Source: Methylomonas sp. (GTDB lineage Bacteria; Pseudomonadota; Gammaproteobacteria; Methylococcales; Methylomonadaceae). Taken from it: a DNA stretch of 44,599 nt. Position numbers and translations under genes: made by a program. Within the stretch, counting starts at the first letter, position 1; every line of letters begins with the position of its first letter. Of the stretch, positions 36,379 through 44,599 are shown piece by piece. The stretch spans positions 1 through 44,599 of the forward strand of contig JALSLS010000354.1 of assembly GCA_026988195.1 (NCBI GenBank), written 5' to 3'. The notes below the pieces were generated by a model. It was not told the origin of the DNA and ran no database searches. It saw only the letters and a list, made by a program, of their open reading frames with translations.

Positions 36379-38219
36379 GTGCCGAATCTGAAACAATTGA
36401 GGATTCCACGGTTAAAATAAATAACGATGCTGACTCTATAATATCCGCTTATCAGAACTGGCTGAATAAATTTGCTAAAAAGACAGAAGAAATTATTGTT
36501 GCAGGGGTGTTGGTACAACAAGGTGAAAGTTATCAGACGGTAGCAGCATTTCCATTAATGCAAGCGATGTCGTTTGAGATTGCAGAACTGGTTGAAAAAG
36601 TGATTTCAACTAGGGCGGGCGTTGTTATTCCTAAAACAGCTGAAAACACAGTAGACCCTGTGAAATTTTTGCTTGCGTACCCAGTCTTTTCTGAAAGTGA
36701 ATTAAAAGCAGTTCTTGTGCTTGATTTATTGCTTGATAATAAATCGGACTTATCCCTCATCATGAACAAGGTAGAAGGAGAAGCTGAATTTTTAAAAAAT
36801 ATTTGGGTTGATATAAACCTTAATGTGAAGGAAAAGAACTTAGAAACTATTGCGGATAATATAGATTTGCTAGCAAAGGTACTTTCTGAACTGCATTTTG
36901 ACAGTGCAGTGATGAGTTTTGTGACTGAACTTTCGGTATTGATTCAGTGCCAACGAGTTAGTTTTGGTATTAAAAAAGCACAGTCAATTAAACTGTTGCA
37001 CTTCTCTCATAATTCTAAAGTTAGTACGCGTATAAATATTGTACGGCTACTTGAAGAGGCAATGAATGAAGCGGCAGATCAAAAAAGATCAATTTGTTTA
37101 CCTGAATTCGATTGTGCCAATGGGATTAAAACAATTTGTCTTGAACATCAGCAATTAATTGATAAAGAAGAATTTTCAGCATCCATTCTTAGTATTCCTC
37201 TATATAACTCAGAAAAAGAGCTTTTTGCTGTTATTACGCTTGAACGGGATCAGCCTTTTGACCAAGCCGAGGCATATAGAGTTGAAAGCTTGGCAGCTAT
37301 GTCAGCAATTGTATTATATGAAAAAAAACTGAATGATCGCTGGATAGGGGATAAAGTTTTTGACTCGTTAAAAACACAATTAATACGATTGTTTGGAAAA
37401 AATTATATTGGTCGTAAAATTTTAGCATCAGCACTTCTTATATTCGTCATAGCAACTCAGACAGTGACGACTGAGTACCGCCTTGCTGCAAAAGCTGAAA
37501 TAGTTGCAACTGAACAGCGAACTATTGTTGCCCCTTTTGATGGCTATATTGAAACAGCTGATTATCGGTTGGGTGATGCCATTAAAGCAGGTGCTACTTT
37601 AGTTCAGCTTGATAATAAAGATATACGGCTGGATAGAATTCGTCTTAGTAGTCAGATTAGCAAATTACAAAAACAAAAACAGAAAGCAACGGCTCTTAAT
37701 GAAAAAGCCGAAATAAATATTGTAAATGCTCAAATAAAAGAAATTAGTGTTGAGCGACAGTTGGTTGAAATGAACCTTGAACGCTCAAGTATTCGAAGCC
37801 CGATTGAAAGCATTATTATTCAGGGGGATTTAAGTCAGCGATTGGGTGCAAATGTTAGTAAAGGTGAAGTGTTATTTGAAATTGCTCCTTATGATCATTA
37901 TAAAATTAATCTAAAAATCCCAGAAAATAGAATCAAAGATATTAAACTTGGTTTTAGTGGACAATTATATTTATCAGCCTTACCCAAAGAAAGGTTCTCT
38001 TTTGAGATAAAAAAGATATTACCTAATCTTGTAGTGGATGATGAAGGTGCTTTTTTTATTGCTGAAGCTCATCTGATACAAGATAAAACACGGAAACAGT
38101 TATTACTAGGCATGAAGGGAGTGGCTAAAATTTTGATTGATGAACGCTTGTTATTGTCAATTTGGACTCGGGATATGGCCGACTTTGTACGCTTGAAATA
38201 CTGGATTTGGTGGGGATAA
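36375..38219 (+). CDS. GAF-like domain fused to a HlyD-family membrane fusion protein
   Basis: ATG overlaps the giant-gene stop (ATGA). N-terminal GAF-like region (VMSFVTELSVLIQCQRVSFGI...ASILSIPLYNSEKELFAVITLERDQPFDQAEAYRVESLAAMSAIVL), one TM segment, then lipoyl/HlyD region (ATEQRTIVAPFDGYIETADYRLGDAIKAGATLVQLDNKDI). Confidence 0.87.
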   Translation: MSAESETIEDSTVKINNDADSIISAYQNWLNKFAKKTEEIIVAGVLVQQGESYQTVAAFPLMQAMSFEIAELVEKVISTRAGVVIPKTAENTVDPVKFLLAYPVFSESELKAVLVLDLLLDNKSDLSLIMNKVEGEAEFLKNIWVDINLNVKEKNLETIADNIDLLAKVLSELHFDSAVMSFVTELSVLIQCQRVSFGIKKAQSIKLLHFSHNSKVSTRINIVRLLEEAMNEAADQKRSICLPEFDCANGIKTICLEHQQLIDKEEFSASILSIPLYNSEKELFAVITLERDQPFDQAEAYRVESLAAMSAIVLYEKKLNDRWIGDKVFDSLKTQLIRLFGKNYIGRKILASALLIFVIATQTVTTEYRLAAKAEIVATEQRTIVAPFDGYIETADYRLGDAIKAGATLVQLDNKDIRLDRIRLSSQISKLQKQKQKATALNEKAEINIVNAQIKEISVERQLVEMNLERSSIRSPIESIIIQGDLSQRLGANVSKGEVLFEIAPYDHYKINLKIPENRIKDIKLGFSGQLYLSALPKERFSFEIKKILPNLVVDDEGAFFIAEAHLIQDKTRKQLLLGMKGVAKILIDERLLLSIWTRDMADFVRLKYWIWWG

Positions 38220-38222
38220 GCG

Positions 38223-40373
38223 GTGGTTGCAAATGGGGATGATTTATTTAGTAGCTCATGGTACAGGGTTTCAGACTTAAAAATATCACTGCATCAACAT
38301 ACTAAAATTAGTCGGCATGTATATCGTGATGTGATTTGGCATGTGTTGCAAAACCATATTTCAGGTCAAAGTTACCGATTTAATTCTGATGTTTATCGTC
38401 TTATCACTTTAATGGATGGTAAGCGTAGTTTGCAACAAATATGGGAGTTATGTTTTTCTAGTATGGCGGATAATATGCCAACACAGGAGGATATTATTCA
38501 AATTGTCATGTCGTTATATTTGTCTGATATTATTAAGTTTAATGATGCTCCTGATATTGAAGAATTATTTTTAAGACAGAAAAAACAGAAAAAACAGAAA
38601 ATATTACAATATTTTAAATCACCGCTGAGTATCAAAATACCGGTGTTTGATCCTGAACGTTTTTTAACTGCAACAGCCTTTTTAATTCGTCCATTATTTC
38701 ACCCTCTTGTTGCCTGTATATGGCTGGTATTTGTTCTTTATGGCATTATGCTTGCGGGCATTCATTGGGATGAGTTAAATAATAATATGAGTGACAAGAT
38801 ATTAACATTAGAAAATATCTTGTTGGCCGTTTTGGTTTATCCAGTTGTTAAATGTTTTCATGAGCTAGGGCATGCATACAGTGTTAAGTATTGGGGAGGC
38901 GAAGTGCATGAGATAGGCATCATGTTTTTGGTGTTTTACCCAGTCCCTTATGTTGATGCCAGTGCCTCCACGGTGTTTGAAAATAAATATCAGCGAATGT
39001 TGGTTGCGGCAGCAGGAATTATGGTCGAATTATTTATTGCCGCCATAGCGATGATCTTATGGACACTGTCAGAACCGGGTTTATTACGAGCAATTTTATA
39101 CAATGTATTATTAATAACGGGTGTTTCAACTGTTATCTTTAATGGTAATCCCTTATTAAAATTTGATGCATACTTTGTATTATCCGATGGACTAGAAATT
39201 CCAAATTTGGCACAAAAATCCGCCCAGTATATTGCTTATTTATTGCAACATCATATCTTTGCTGTAAAAAATATACCCCGTCCAGAACTGTCAAAAGGTG
39301 AAGCGAAATGGCTTATCATATATGGGGTTGCCTCTTATCTTTATCGTTTGAGTTTAATGATAACGATTGCATTATTTATTGCAGGGAAATATTTTGTATT
39401 AGGTGTGTTACTGGCTGTTTCAACGTTATTTCAAGGGCTTTTATTACCGATGATTAAAGGGGCTTATCGTTTATGGAGTAATGTCAAATTAGCCTACCAG
39501 ATAAAAAGATTCTATCTATTGTTAAGTGTTTTCTTTCTGCTGCTTTTTTTGCTGTTGTTTATTATTCCTTTTCCTTATGCAAGCTCAACTCAAGGCGTGG
39601 TCTTAGCCTCTGAAAATGCGAGTTTAAGAACAACAGAAGGTGGTTTTGTTAGCCGTAGTTTTATTGAAAATGGAATATCAGTAAAGCAAGGGGATTTATT
39701 ACTGGAACTGGATGGCTATGAACTAGGACTTGAGATTCAATTATTACAATTTCAGCTGGAAGAAATTGATAAGCGTATTCAGGCAAGTTATGCAGATCAA
39801 ACCACGGCGACTATTTTACAAGAAGAAAAAACTTTTTTAATAAAACGGTTAATTCAATTAAAACAACGTAAACAACGGTTAAGGGTATTTGCTACAAAGG
39901 ACGGGACGCTGGTTAAAGATAGTAGTCATTTATTGGGTCGATATATTTATCGAGGGGAATTGCTAGGGCAAGTTATCATTCAAGGTGATGGAACATTTAT
40001 TACCGCCTTAATTGCTAGTGAAGATATAGATTATATTCGTCAGTATACTAATAAAGTAGAGCTTAAATTTGCTTCTGAACTTTCGCAAACTTTTAGTCAA
40101 CAGATTGTTCATATTTCTCCAGCAGCATTAAATACCCTACCAAGTGACATTCTTTCCATCGATGGAGGTGGAGAGATCGCAACGAATACTACAGCTGATG
40201 GAGAAAAAGTGACTTTTCGTAAGTATTTTCATATTGATATTAAATGCCCTGAAAATAGGTTGCTGTACCCTAATGAACGAGTCCATATTGTTTTTCGTCA
40301 CCCAGCAGAACCTTTATATTTAAGGCTCTATAGGGGCGTTAGACGCTTTTTTCTGAGGTACTTTGATGTCTAG
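38223..40373 (+). CDS. Multi-domain membrane protein: N-terminal PqqD-like domain, M50 site-2-type metalloprotease, C-terminal HlyD-like domain
   Basis: GTG start. PqqD-like SGQSYRFNSDVYRLITLMDGKRSLQQIWELC; zinc motif HELGHAYSVKYWGGEVHEIG; NGNPLLKFDAYFVLSDGLEIPNL; C-terminal GGFVSRSFIENGISVKQGDLLLELDGYELGLEI. Confidence 0.9.
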   Translation: MVANGDDLFSSSWYRVSDLKISLHQHTKISRHVYRDVIWHVLQNHISGQSYRFNSDVYRLITLMDGKRSLQQIWELCFSSMADNMPTQEDIIQIVMSLYLSDIIKFNDAPDIEELFLRQKKQKKQKILQYFKSPLSIKIPVFDPERFLTATAFLIRPLFHPLVACIWLVFVLYGIMLAGIHWDELNNNMSDKILTLENILLAVLVYPVVKCFHELGHAYSVKYWGGEVHEIGIMFLVFYPVPYVDASASTVFENKYQRMLVAAAGIMVELFIAAIAMILWTLSEPGLLRAILYNVLLITGVSTVIFNGNPLLKFDAYFVLSDGLEIPNLAQKSAQYIAYLLQHHIFAVKNIPRPELSKGEAKWLIIYGVASYLYRLSLMITIALFIAGKYFVLGVLLAVSTLFQGLLLPMIKGAYRLWSNVKLAYQIKRFYLLLSVFFLLLFLLLFIIPFPYASSTQGVVLASENASLRTTEGGFVSRSFIENGISVKQGDLLLELDGYELGLEIQLLQFQLEEIDKRIQASYADQTTATILQEEKTFLIKRLIQLKQRKQRLRVFATKDGTLVKDSSHLLGRYIYRGELLGQVIIQGDGTFITALIASEDIDYIRQYTNKVELKFASELSQTFSQQIVHISPAALNTLPSDILSIDGGGEIATNTTADGEKVTFRKYFHIDIKCPENRLLYPNERVHIVFRHPAEPLYLRLYRGVRRFFLRYFDV

Positions 40374-42366
40374 GTTGCCTGCGATGCAAGCAACATCCTA
40401 TCTTGCACAAGTCGGGTCTCGGAAATTTACAAAATGGAGCTTGAAGGAACGGGTAAGGAGAAGCCTTCAATATTTCACATTGCATAAATATGCTTCACGA
40501 TTACAATACTATAAAAATTTTTTACCCCTGATAAAAAAACAAGCTTTGATTATTGAAGAGCTGGATAGCTTTGCTTTGCAGCAGAAAATTCAACGGTTAC
40601 ATATTAAACTTCGATCTAAGCAATCACCATCCACAGAGACTATTGCTTATACAATGGCTTTGATAAGAGAAGTTACAGGGAGAAAACTAGGTATGTATCA
40701 TTTTGATTGCCAGCTTTTGGGTGGGTTGGCAATGCTATATGGTAATGTGATTGAGATGCAAACGGGGGAAGGTAAAACTTTAACGGCTATTTTGCCCGCT
40801 GCCTGTGCGGCTTTAATGGGGATTCCTAGTTATATTTTGTCGGTTAATGATTACTTAACTCAACGGGATGCAGAACAAACCAGAGCGGTATATGAAGCAT
40901 TGGGGCTGTCTGTAGGGTGCATTACTCGATCCCTTAATGACGAACAAAAAAAACAGGCATATCGTTGCGACATTATTTACTGCACTGCCAGCGAGTTAGT
41001 TTTTGACTATCTAAAAGACCAAACGCTTTTTTCGGGTAAAGCTCATTATTTAAAAGCCTACTCGGAATGTTTATTACAGCCTTCTTTAGTCAGTAAGCAA
41101 CGCATGATACGGGGTTTACATTTTGCTATTATTGATGAAATTGATAGTGTTTTGTTAGATGAAGCATTAACTCCTTTAATTCTATCAGGTAATGCAGTTA
41201 AGGATAATGTGCAAGAATCTATCTATCAAGAAGCATTAACACTCGGAATGAGTTTGGTAGAAAATGAGGACTTTATTATTGACCTTAAAAATAAACGAAT
41301 AGAGTTATTGGCGGCAGGCGGACATAAAATATATAACGCTGACTTGTTGGCATGGGGGGGGCTAAATCGGTCCAGTCGAGGAAATACGCTGGTTAATAAA
41401 GCTTTGTTTGCTTTATATTTATTAAAAAAAGATTATGATTATTTAGTGGATGATAATAAAGTTAAAATTGTTGATGGGCATACAGGTCGGTTAATGGCCG
41501 ACCGTAATTGGGAAAGAGGTTTGCATCAGCTGGTTGAATTAAAAGAAAATTGTCCACTTACCTTTCCACATGAAACTCTAGCTCAAATTACCTTTCAAAA
41601 ATTCTTTCAAAATTTTTCTCACTTAGCTGGAATGTCTGGCACAGTGGTTGAAGCTAGAAAAGAATTGGGTATGATCTATCAATTACCCATCGTTATTATT
41701 CCTACTAATAAAAAATGTCAGCGTCAAAATTATGGGACGTATAATTTTCTAAATAAAAAAGAAAAGTATCAGGCCATTGTTGAGAAAAGTAAATTACTTA
41801 GTCAAGCTGGTAGAGCTGTTTTAATAGGTACAACCTCAATTTATGTTTCAGAAGAATTACATCGTTATTTTGTACAAGAAAACATTTTGCATCAGGTATT
41901 AAATGCCCAGCAAAATAAAGATGAGGCCAATATTGTGAGTATGGCAGGGCAGTCTGGGTCAATCACTATTGCAACGAGTATGGCGGGACGTGGGACAGAT
42001 ATAAAACTATCAGCAGAATGTGAAATACACGGTGGTTTACATGTTATTGTCTGTGAATTTGATACGAGTAAACGAGTGGATAGGCAGTTAGTGGGAAGAG
42101 CTGCTAGACAAGGAGATGCAGGTAGTTTCGAATACCTGTTTACTCAAGATGATTTGATTTTACAATACACGGGTGAGTGGGGGAGATACCTTCTTGCTTT
42201 TTTTCGATTTAAGCCCTTCTACCATTTTTATACCAAAGTGGTCTTAATTGTTGCTCGAAGCACTCAGTTTTTGCTTGAGAAAAGAAATCGAGCTATTCGT
42301 TACCAACTATTAAAAAGCAACACTTATCAAGACATACTTTTATCTTTAGGAAGAAAAAACTTTTAG
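40366..42366 (+). CDS. SecA-like ATPase, C-terminally truncated relative to housekeeping SecA
   Basis: Walker A MQTGEGKTLTAILPA; IIDEIDSVLLDEALTPLILSG; TSMAGRGTDIKL; QLVGRAARQGDAGS. ATG at 40366 preferred over TTG at 40363; overlaps the upstream gene by 8 bp. Confidence 0.93.
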   Translation: MSRLPAMQATSYLAQVGSRKFTKWSLKERVRRSLQYFTLHKYASRLQYYKNFLPLIKKQALIIEELDSFALQQKIQRLHIKLRSKQSPSTETIAYTMALIREVTGRKLGMYHFDCQLLGGLAMLYGNVIEMQTGEGKTLTAILPAACAALMGIPSYILSVNDYLTQRDAEQTRAVYEALGLSVGCITRSLNDEQKKQAYRCDIIYCTASELVFDYLKDQTLFSGKAHYLKAYSECLLQPSLVSKQRMIRGLHFAIIDEIDSVLLDEALTPLILSGNAVKDNVQESIYQEALTLGMSLVENEDFIIDLKNKRIELLAAGGHKIYNADLLAWGGLNRSSRGNTLVNKALFALYLLKKDYDYLVDDNKVKIVDGHTGRLMADRNWERGLHQLVELKENCPLTFPHETLAQITFQKFFQNFSHLAGMSGTVVEARKELGMIYQLPIVIIPTNKKCQRQNYGTYNFLNKKEKYQAIVEKSKLLSQAGRAVLIGTTSIYVSEELHRYFVQENILHQVLNAQQNKDEANIVSMAGQSGSITIATSMAGRGTDIKLSAECEIHGGLHVIVCEFDTSKRVDRQLVGRAARQGDAGSFEYLFTQDDLILQYTGEWGRYLLAFFRFKPFYHFYTKVVLIVARSTQFLLEKRNRAIRYQLLKSNTYQDILLSLGRKNF

Positions 42367-42374
42367 GAAGTACT

Positions 42375-43106
42375 ATGAAAAATATTATATTATTTGCTTT
42401 TTTTATTGGCCTATCGCCTAATATTTATGCCGATTTAAAAAAAGATCAATTAATAGGCTGTGTCTTAAAGCCGAATAAAGAAGTTAAAGTGAGTAGCCCA
42501 GTAACAGGTGTGTTATTAAAGGTTAATGTGAAAAAAGGGGACTATATAAAAAAAGGCCAAGAAATAGCAAGGTTAGATAATCGGCAAGAATTAGCACGAT
42601 TAAAAACAGCTAAAACAAAAGCTGAATATGCAAAACGAAAGTTACAGCGACATAGGCAATTAATTGATAGCAATATGATTTCTAGTAATGAAATCGATGA
42701 AATGAAAACAGAGTTAAGAGTTGCTAATTCTGAAGTGGATGAGATTAATAGTACGATTGAAACGAAAACAATATATAGTCCTATAAGCGGTTATATTACC
42801 GAAGGAGATATTTCTAAAGGGGAGTATGTTGGCTCAGAGGCTGTTGTAAAAATCTCCGATATTTCTTTTTTATATGCTGATATGATTGTTCACTCCAGTG
42901 CTTTTGGAAATGTAATAAAAGGGGAGGTAATCGAACTTGAAATTCTTTCACCCGTTAATCAAAAGCGTAAGGCAAAAATCAAACAAATAGATAAAATGAT
43001 TGATGCCGCCAGTGGTACTTTTAATATAAGAGCTTATTTTTCGAATAAGATTGAAATTCCGGCAGGTATTAAATGCTCTATTGCTGAGGTGGTAAGTGTT
43101 AATTAG
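42375..43106 (+). CDS. Periplasmic adaptor/HlyD-family protein
   Basis: Signal peptide MKNIILFAFFIGLSPNIYA; lipoyl half-motifs VSSPVTGVLLKVNVKKGDYIKKGQEIARLDNRQE and IYSPISGYITEGDISKGEYVGS. Confidence 0.88.
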   Translation: MKNIILFAFFIGLSPNIYADLKKDQLIGCVLKPNKEVKVSSPVTGVLLKVNVKKGDYIKKGQEIARLDNRQELARLKTAKTKAEYAKRKLQRHRQLIDSNMISSNEIDEMKTELRVANSEVDEINSTIETKTIYSPISGYITEGDISKGEYVGSEAVVKISDISFLYADMIVHSSAFGNVIKGEVIELEILSPVNQKRKAKIKQIDKMIDAASGTFNIRAYFSNKIEIPAGIKCSIAEVVSVN

Positions 43107-43170
43107 TTTGGTTTTGATCAATCAAGCTGGCTGACGCCATGGTTTCCATGGTTTCACAAAAATAGAATAA

Positions 43171-43314
43171 GCGTAGGATGGAAAAGTGACAGCGCCTTCC
43201 GTCATCACATCACAAAAAATAAAATCATCCCAATAACATGATCATCACGGCAACCAACGTTCAAACCAAAATGTAAGTCCATGTCGGATAACGCTATCGC
43301 TCATCCAACCTACG
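43171..43314. repeat. Dispersed-repeat-like segment with imperfect inverted arms
   Basis: GCGTAGGATGGA (43171-) against CATCCAACCTACG (-43314); contains GTCGGATAACGCTATCGCTCATCCAACCTACG. Confidence 0.5.
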
Positions 43315-43375
43315 ATCCAGCCAGCGCATCAAATGTATCATCTGTACCGTGGAACAATTCATCCGCCTTACGGGT

Positions 43376-43481
43376 TGGACAAAATTGGTATGATGCCTTT
43401 TGTATATTACCGCTTAGTACTCGGCATCTTCTTGTTCAGCGTATTTATCGGCCAGTTTTAAAAGTACAAATACTGCCCCAG
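43376..43481 (+). repeat. Right copy of the 106-bp direct repeat flanking the island
   Basis: Matches 291-396 at 104/106 by eye; includes the smrA stop and C-terminal codons (minus strand). Confidence 0.95.
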
Positions 43482-43980
43482 TTCCCCCATCTTTAGGTGG
43501 GGTAGAGCAGAACGCTTGTACATTTTTATGTAGGCGTAGCCAGACATTAATATCATTTTTTAATATAGGCTGGTCGTTAGATGAGCGATAGCCTTTACCA
43601 TGAATAATGTGTACACAGCGATAGCCATCTTCAATACTGTAGTGTAAAAACTTAGCAAGCTGGTGTTTGGCTTCTTGACTGGTTAATCCATGCAAATCAA
43701 TGGATGCATCAAGACCGAAATAGCCTTTGCGTATTTTTTTTAATACATTCTTTTGTAGCCCTGGTGCGATAAAACTAAGGCTATCTTCTTGGTAAAGTTT
43801 TTCAATTTCTAAATCTGCTGAGGGTTCAAATTTAGTAATTGTTTTTAAGGTTTTTTCTTTAGGGAAGGGCTTAGGTTTTTTATTAGCTGATAATAGCAAG
43901 GTATCTGTTTCTACCACTTCGACTTTACCAATAGTTTGTCTGAATAAGGCTGAATCTTCAGTGGAAAGTGTTTTTTTCAT
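43414..43980 (-). CDS. smrA: Smr-domain protein (SmrA-type putative DNA endonuclease)
   Basis: 188 aa; IDLHGLTSQEAKHQLAKFLHYSIEDGYRCVHIIHGKGYRS...LKNDINVWLRLHKNVQAFCSTPPKDGGTGAVFVLL. Confidence 0.9.
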   Translation of the reverse strand: MKKTLSTEDSALFRQTIGKVEVVETDTLLLSANKKPKPFPKEKTLKTITKFEPSADLEIEKLYQEDSLSFIAPGLQKNVLKKIRKGYFGLDASIDLHGLTSQEAKHQLAKFLHYSIEDGYRCVHIIHGKGYRSSNDQPILKNDINVWLRLHKNVQAFCSTPPKDGGTGAVFVLLKLADKYAEQEDAEY

Positions 43981-44164
43981 TATGATTTAAGCGTATAGAG
44001 GGTATGAAATAAAAGAGCTACTTTAAATCTTATCATTAATCAGTCTGAGTAAGACAAAAGAAAAGTGCCTTCGTTCAGTAACAGTTCTAACGCCCTATTT
44101 TAAAAGGTTACCTGGTTACGTATGAGTCTCAGCCATTTTATAAAAAGCCCGACTCAACTGTTAT

Positions 44165-44358
44165 ACGTCATCCCGGCTGGGATTTACATTATGCTATCCT
44201 GCATAATGCCCTTTGGGTAAATGCAAATCTGTTCCAGACAGATTTGTGCCGAGATCCAGAGCCCAAGGATGGGGTGATTGTATAATCAAGTATAAGCTAA
44301 TTATCCAGGTCGTATGTCCCTATACACTGGGTACCAGCAACCCCTGCTGGTATGACGT
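44165..44358. repeat. REP/MITE-like palindromic intergenic element with three internal hairpins
   Basis: Imperfect terminal arms ACGTCATCCCGGCTGGGA / CCCCTGCTGGTATGACGT; hairpins CATTATGC-TATCCT-GCATAATG, AAATCTGT-TCCAG-ACAGATTT, TACCAGCA-ACCCC-TGCTGGTA. Confidence 0.65.
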
Positions 44359-44599
44359 GGACCTAGTGTGTTATATACGGCTGAAGCTCATGGGTAATCA
44401 GGAAAAAGTATATCTTATTTCGTACAAGCTCCTAACGATGTCCTGAATTTCAGGGTTAGTGGTTTTTCACATGTTTTTTTTAAGTGCGAATGATTTCTGA
44501 TGATTAAAAACATCATTTGCAGGTTCTGGCCTGCAAAAAAGATAACCTTGGAAACCACGGCAGTTATGCTTAGTTAAATAATCGAGTTGGTATTCGTTT

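Noticed and set aside
44517-44540. TTGCAGG-TTCTGG-CCTGCAA hairpin as a rho-independent terminator
   Set aside because: Followed by an A-run rather than a T-run on the plus strand, and no T-run follows on the minus strand.

Overview
AT-rich bacterial chromosomal window, probably gammaproteobacterial (inferred). About 43 kb of it looks like an inserted island between two housekeeping genes: uppP/bacA (3' end, left edge) and a smrA-type Smr-domain gene (minus strand, right). A near-perfect 106-bp direct repeat (291-396 and 43376-43481, 2 mismatches by eye) flanks the island. It carries the overlapping 3' ends of uppP and smrA, so both genes stay intact. The island encodes an AraC-family regulator, a SapC-family protein, a TolC-like outer-membrane factor and a 10,659-aa LEPR-XLL surface protein/adhesin. 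Downstream and tightly coupled are a GAF-HlyD fusion, a PqqD-like/M50 peptidase/HlyD fusion, a truncated SecA-like ATPase and a small periplasmic HlyD adaptor. There is no ABC transporter and no SecY partner in the cluster. The most interesting hypothesis is a dedicated secretion system for megadalton LEPR-XLL proteins, powered by a SecA-like ATPase instead of the ABC ATPase of a type I system. The giant protein has several nested repeat levels: four ~2.3-2.7 kb super-repeats, an F/D/N/L alternating tract plus helical insert, ~63-aa Ala/Gly repeats with a Trp-containing loop every fourth unit, and RTX-like repeats with an A-B-A 552-bp duplication. Several palindromic, MITE/REP-like intergenic elements are also present. 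All calls are from reading the sequence and the supplied translations; no database search was run.
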